From positions 41,425 to 105,424 of the forward strand of contig VWZL01000317.1 of the NCBI GenBank assembly GCA_013396915.1: a stretch of 64,000 nt of DNA, read 5' to 3'. Below the pieces are notes generated by a model. The model made no database searches, was not told where the DNA came from, and was given only the letters and a program-made list of their open reading frames with translations. Below, in pieces: positions 62,298 to 64,000 of the stretch. This DNA comes from Stercorarius parasiticus (Eukaryota; Chordata; Aves; Charadriiformes; Stercorariidae). Both the position numbers and the translations under genes were made by a program. Position 1 is the first letter of the stretch, and each line of letters opens with the position of its first letter.

Positions 62298-63810
62298 AAT
62301 TCCTCAGGGAATCCTAAACTTCAACTTGCATTAAAAAGCAAAGCCTTCTGTCATTCCTCTATATACCGTTTTAAGTGTGTATTTGTTGTCGCAGGGAGCC
62401 ATGCCTAGTTGTTCTTGGGTGAGCAATTTCTTTACAGAAAGGGTATTAGGAGAGTAAGAGTAACTAAGGTAGATAAAATGGGGCACTGAGGTCCCCTTCT
62501 TCCCCTCCCCCCATATACTTCGAAATTTTTGTATTAACTATACTCCAGTGACTACGTTATCTACCAATACAAGTATAAGCAGTTGCTGCTCTCTTAAAAT
62601 TATGATCCTAATGAGAGTTTATTTCTTCAAGCAGCGAATTCATTTGCTGAGATCAGCATACTGGTAGCAGAAAATTAAAATGAAAGTAAAACTGTAACTG
62701 TCAGCATCTGATGCAGAGCAATGCATCAGTAACCATTAAATCTTATTGTTCTCTCTGTAGAGAGAAAGCAATGGTGATAATGACGACATTTTTTAACACT
62801 TCCAATTCAACCCTATTGCAGAGCCTATTTTTAAAGAATTATGTTCCTGTACAAAATGCCCTTTCCTTTTTATAGTATTAGCCTCAGATGCTTGGGTTTG
62901 AATTTTCCTGTTAATTCTCACAGAGTGTTCTAGCCCTATAAAACTTCTTACAAGATTTGATTTATTTTTTTCACAGACTGAAAAAGAGTCAAATCTAAAA
63001 CATGCCATGTCAGCTGCAGCATGTTAGAAAGGTTTCTTGCCTTTTTTTCCTTGACAAATTAAAATATTATTGTAATGGTGTACAGTTCATAAATGACAAA
63101 GTGCCAAGAATCTTGACAGATGCTTCATGCAGTACTTGTGTCCACACATCCAGCGTGAAGGTGACCCTCTGTCAGGCACAGTGTGTGTGTGGTCCAAATG
63201 GCTCCTGAGAATCTGTGGAAGGTGTCACACACTGATACTGCATGCTTGGCAGGGATTCAAAATATTTGGCTTGCTGCATTAGAAGTGGAAGCTGGGAGGT
63301 TAAATTTTTGAAGGGTCCATCAGCATAGAAATTTAATGAGCACAAGTCCTCTGCTATACTGTATTTTTTTTTACATTTTTTTTACTTCATTTACATAATG
63401 AACTGAATTTTAGAGAAAATAGTAAATCTTTCAGAATGCCAGGTAGCTAGGCAGTTAGCCTCTTTCAGATCTTGGGACAAGAGATAGAAAACTTACCTTT
63501 TGTTAAAATGTAGCTCTTAAAAAATTTGGCTTTGAGAACTGGAAATATATGCTAAAAGTTAAAATAAATTTGCTAGTGATAGGCTACAAACACCTTTCAT
63601 AAGGTACTATACCTTTTTCTATTCAGAGTTGCATCCCATGAAAATGATTATTGAGGTTGCAATAATAGGCCTCAAGGTGACAAGAAAGAACAAATCTGTA
63701 CCTGTTCTTTCAATGCTCGAAACAGTGAGATGAGCCATTCCATCCTTTATGTGCACAGGTTGGGGTTTTTGCTCCTTACTTAGTTCCTCCCTCTTAGTTG
63801 CCCTCCTCTA
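62298..63810. other. Intergenic spacer
   Basis: AT-rich with no recognised gene. A short open frame at 63002-63208 with several cysteines matches nothing I know. Confidence 0.65.
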
Positions 63811-63982
63811 GCTGGAGGGGTCGGATGCCATTCAGAGGGACCTGAACAGGCTTGAGAGGTGGGCCCATGCCAACCTCATGAAGTTCAGCAAGGGGAAGTA
63901 CGAGGTCCTGCACGTGGGTCAGGGCAATCCCAAGCACAAATATTGACTGGGCAGAGAATGGATTGAGACAAGCTCTGAGTCT
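63811..63982 (+). mobile_element. CR1 LINE internal fragment at window edge
   Basis: It matches the same ORF2 segment as 11430-11585 and 56285-56420 (gatgccattcagagggacct ... aacctcatgaagttcagcaa ... gcacaaatattgactgggcag). Similarity fades about 20 bases before the window end, which would make it an internal fragment lacking a 3' tail. Confidence 0.85.
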
Positions 63983-64000
63983 CTCTGTGATCTTGGATCC

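Noticed and set aside
1..64000. CRISPR arrays, operons, phage or bacterial mobile systems
   Set aside because: No regularly spaced direct repeats, no clustered long ORFs and no bacterial signals; the window is vertebrate nuclear DNA.

Overview
The window is vertebrate nuclear DNA, almost certainly from a bird. The evidence is an intron-rich transporter gene of avian/mammalian type, many CR1 LINE copies ending in the (ATTCTGTG)n-type tail, a solo endogenous-retrovirus LTR, and generally AT-rich intergenic DNA with one CpG island. Nothing looks prokaryotic: there are no operons, CRISPR arrays or phage.

One gene can be fully supported. It is a 13-exon organic anion transporting polypeptide on the + strand, coding span 18603..48788, which I identify as SLCO4C1 (OATP4C1). 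The exons splice into one 2019-nt frame (672 codons plus stop). It carries an OATP family signature, an 11-cysteine extracellular Kazal-like loop, and a conserved start and end. Intron 4 appears to use a GC-AG splice pair. The promoter lies in a CpG island at about 17.93-18.96 kb. The 3' UTR ends near an AATAAA at 49526.

Layout: 1..17.5 kb is gene-poor flanking DNA with three CR1 copies (7.06, 10.4-12.3 and 12.6-13.1 kb) and a possible degraded LTR near 8.0-8.5 kb. 17.5-18.6 kb is the CpG-island promoter. 18.6-49.5 kb is SLCO4C1; its introns are nearly free of recent repeats, with one old CR1 fragment in intron 2, a 41-bp perfect tandem duplication in intron 4 and a possible LTR remnant in intron 9. 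49.6-64 kb is intergenic DNA with four CR1 copies, two of them interrupted by a single N, and a complete solo LTR flanked by a 5-bp target-site duplication.

I found no convincing previously undescribed system. The most useful leads are the GC-AG intron, the solo LTR with its own TATA box, the two N positions that hide missing CR1 sequence, and the possible in-frame N-terminal extension upstream of SLCO4C1. All repeat-family names are by eye and approximate at their edges.
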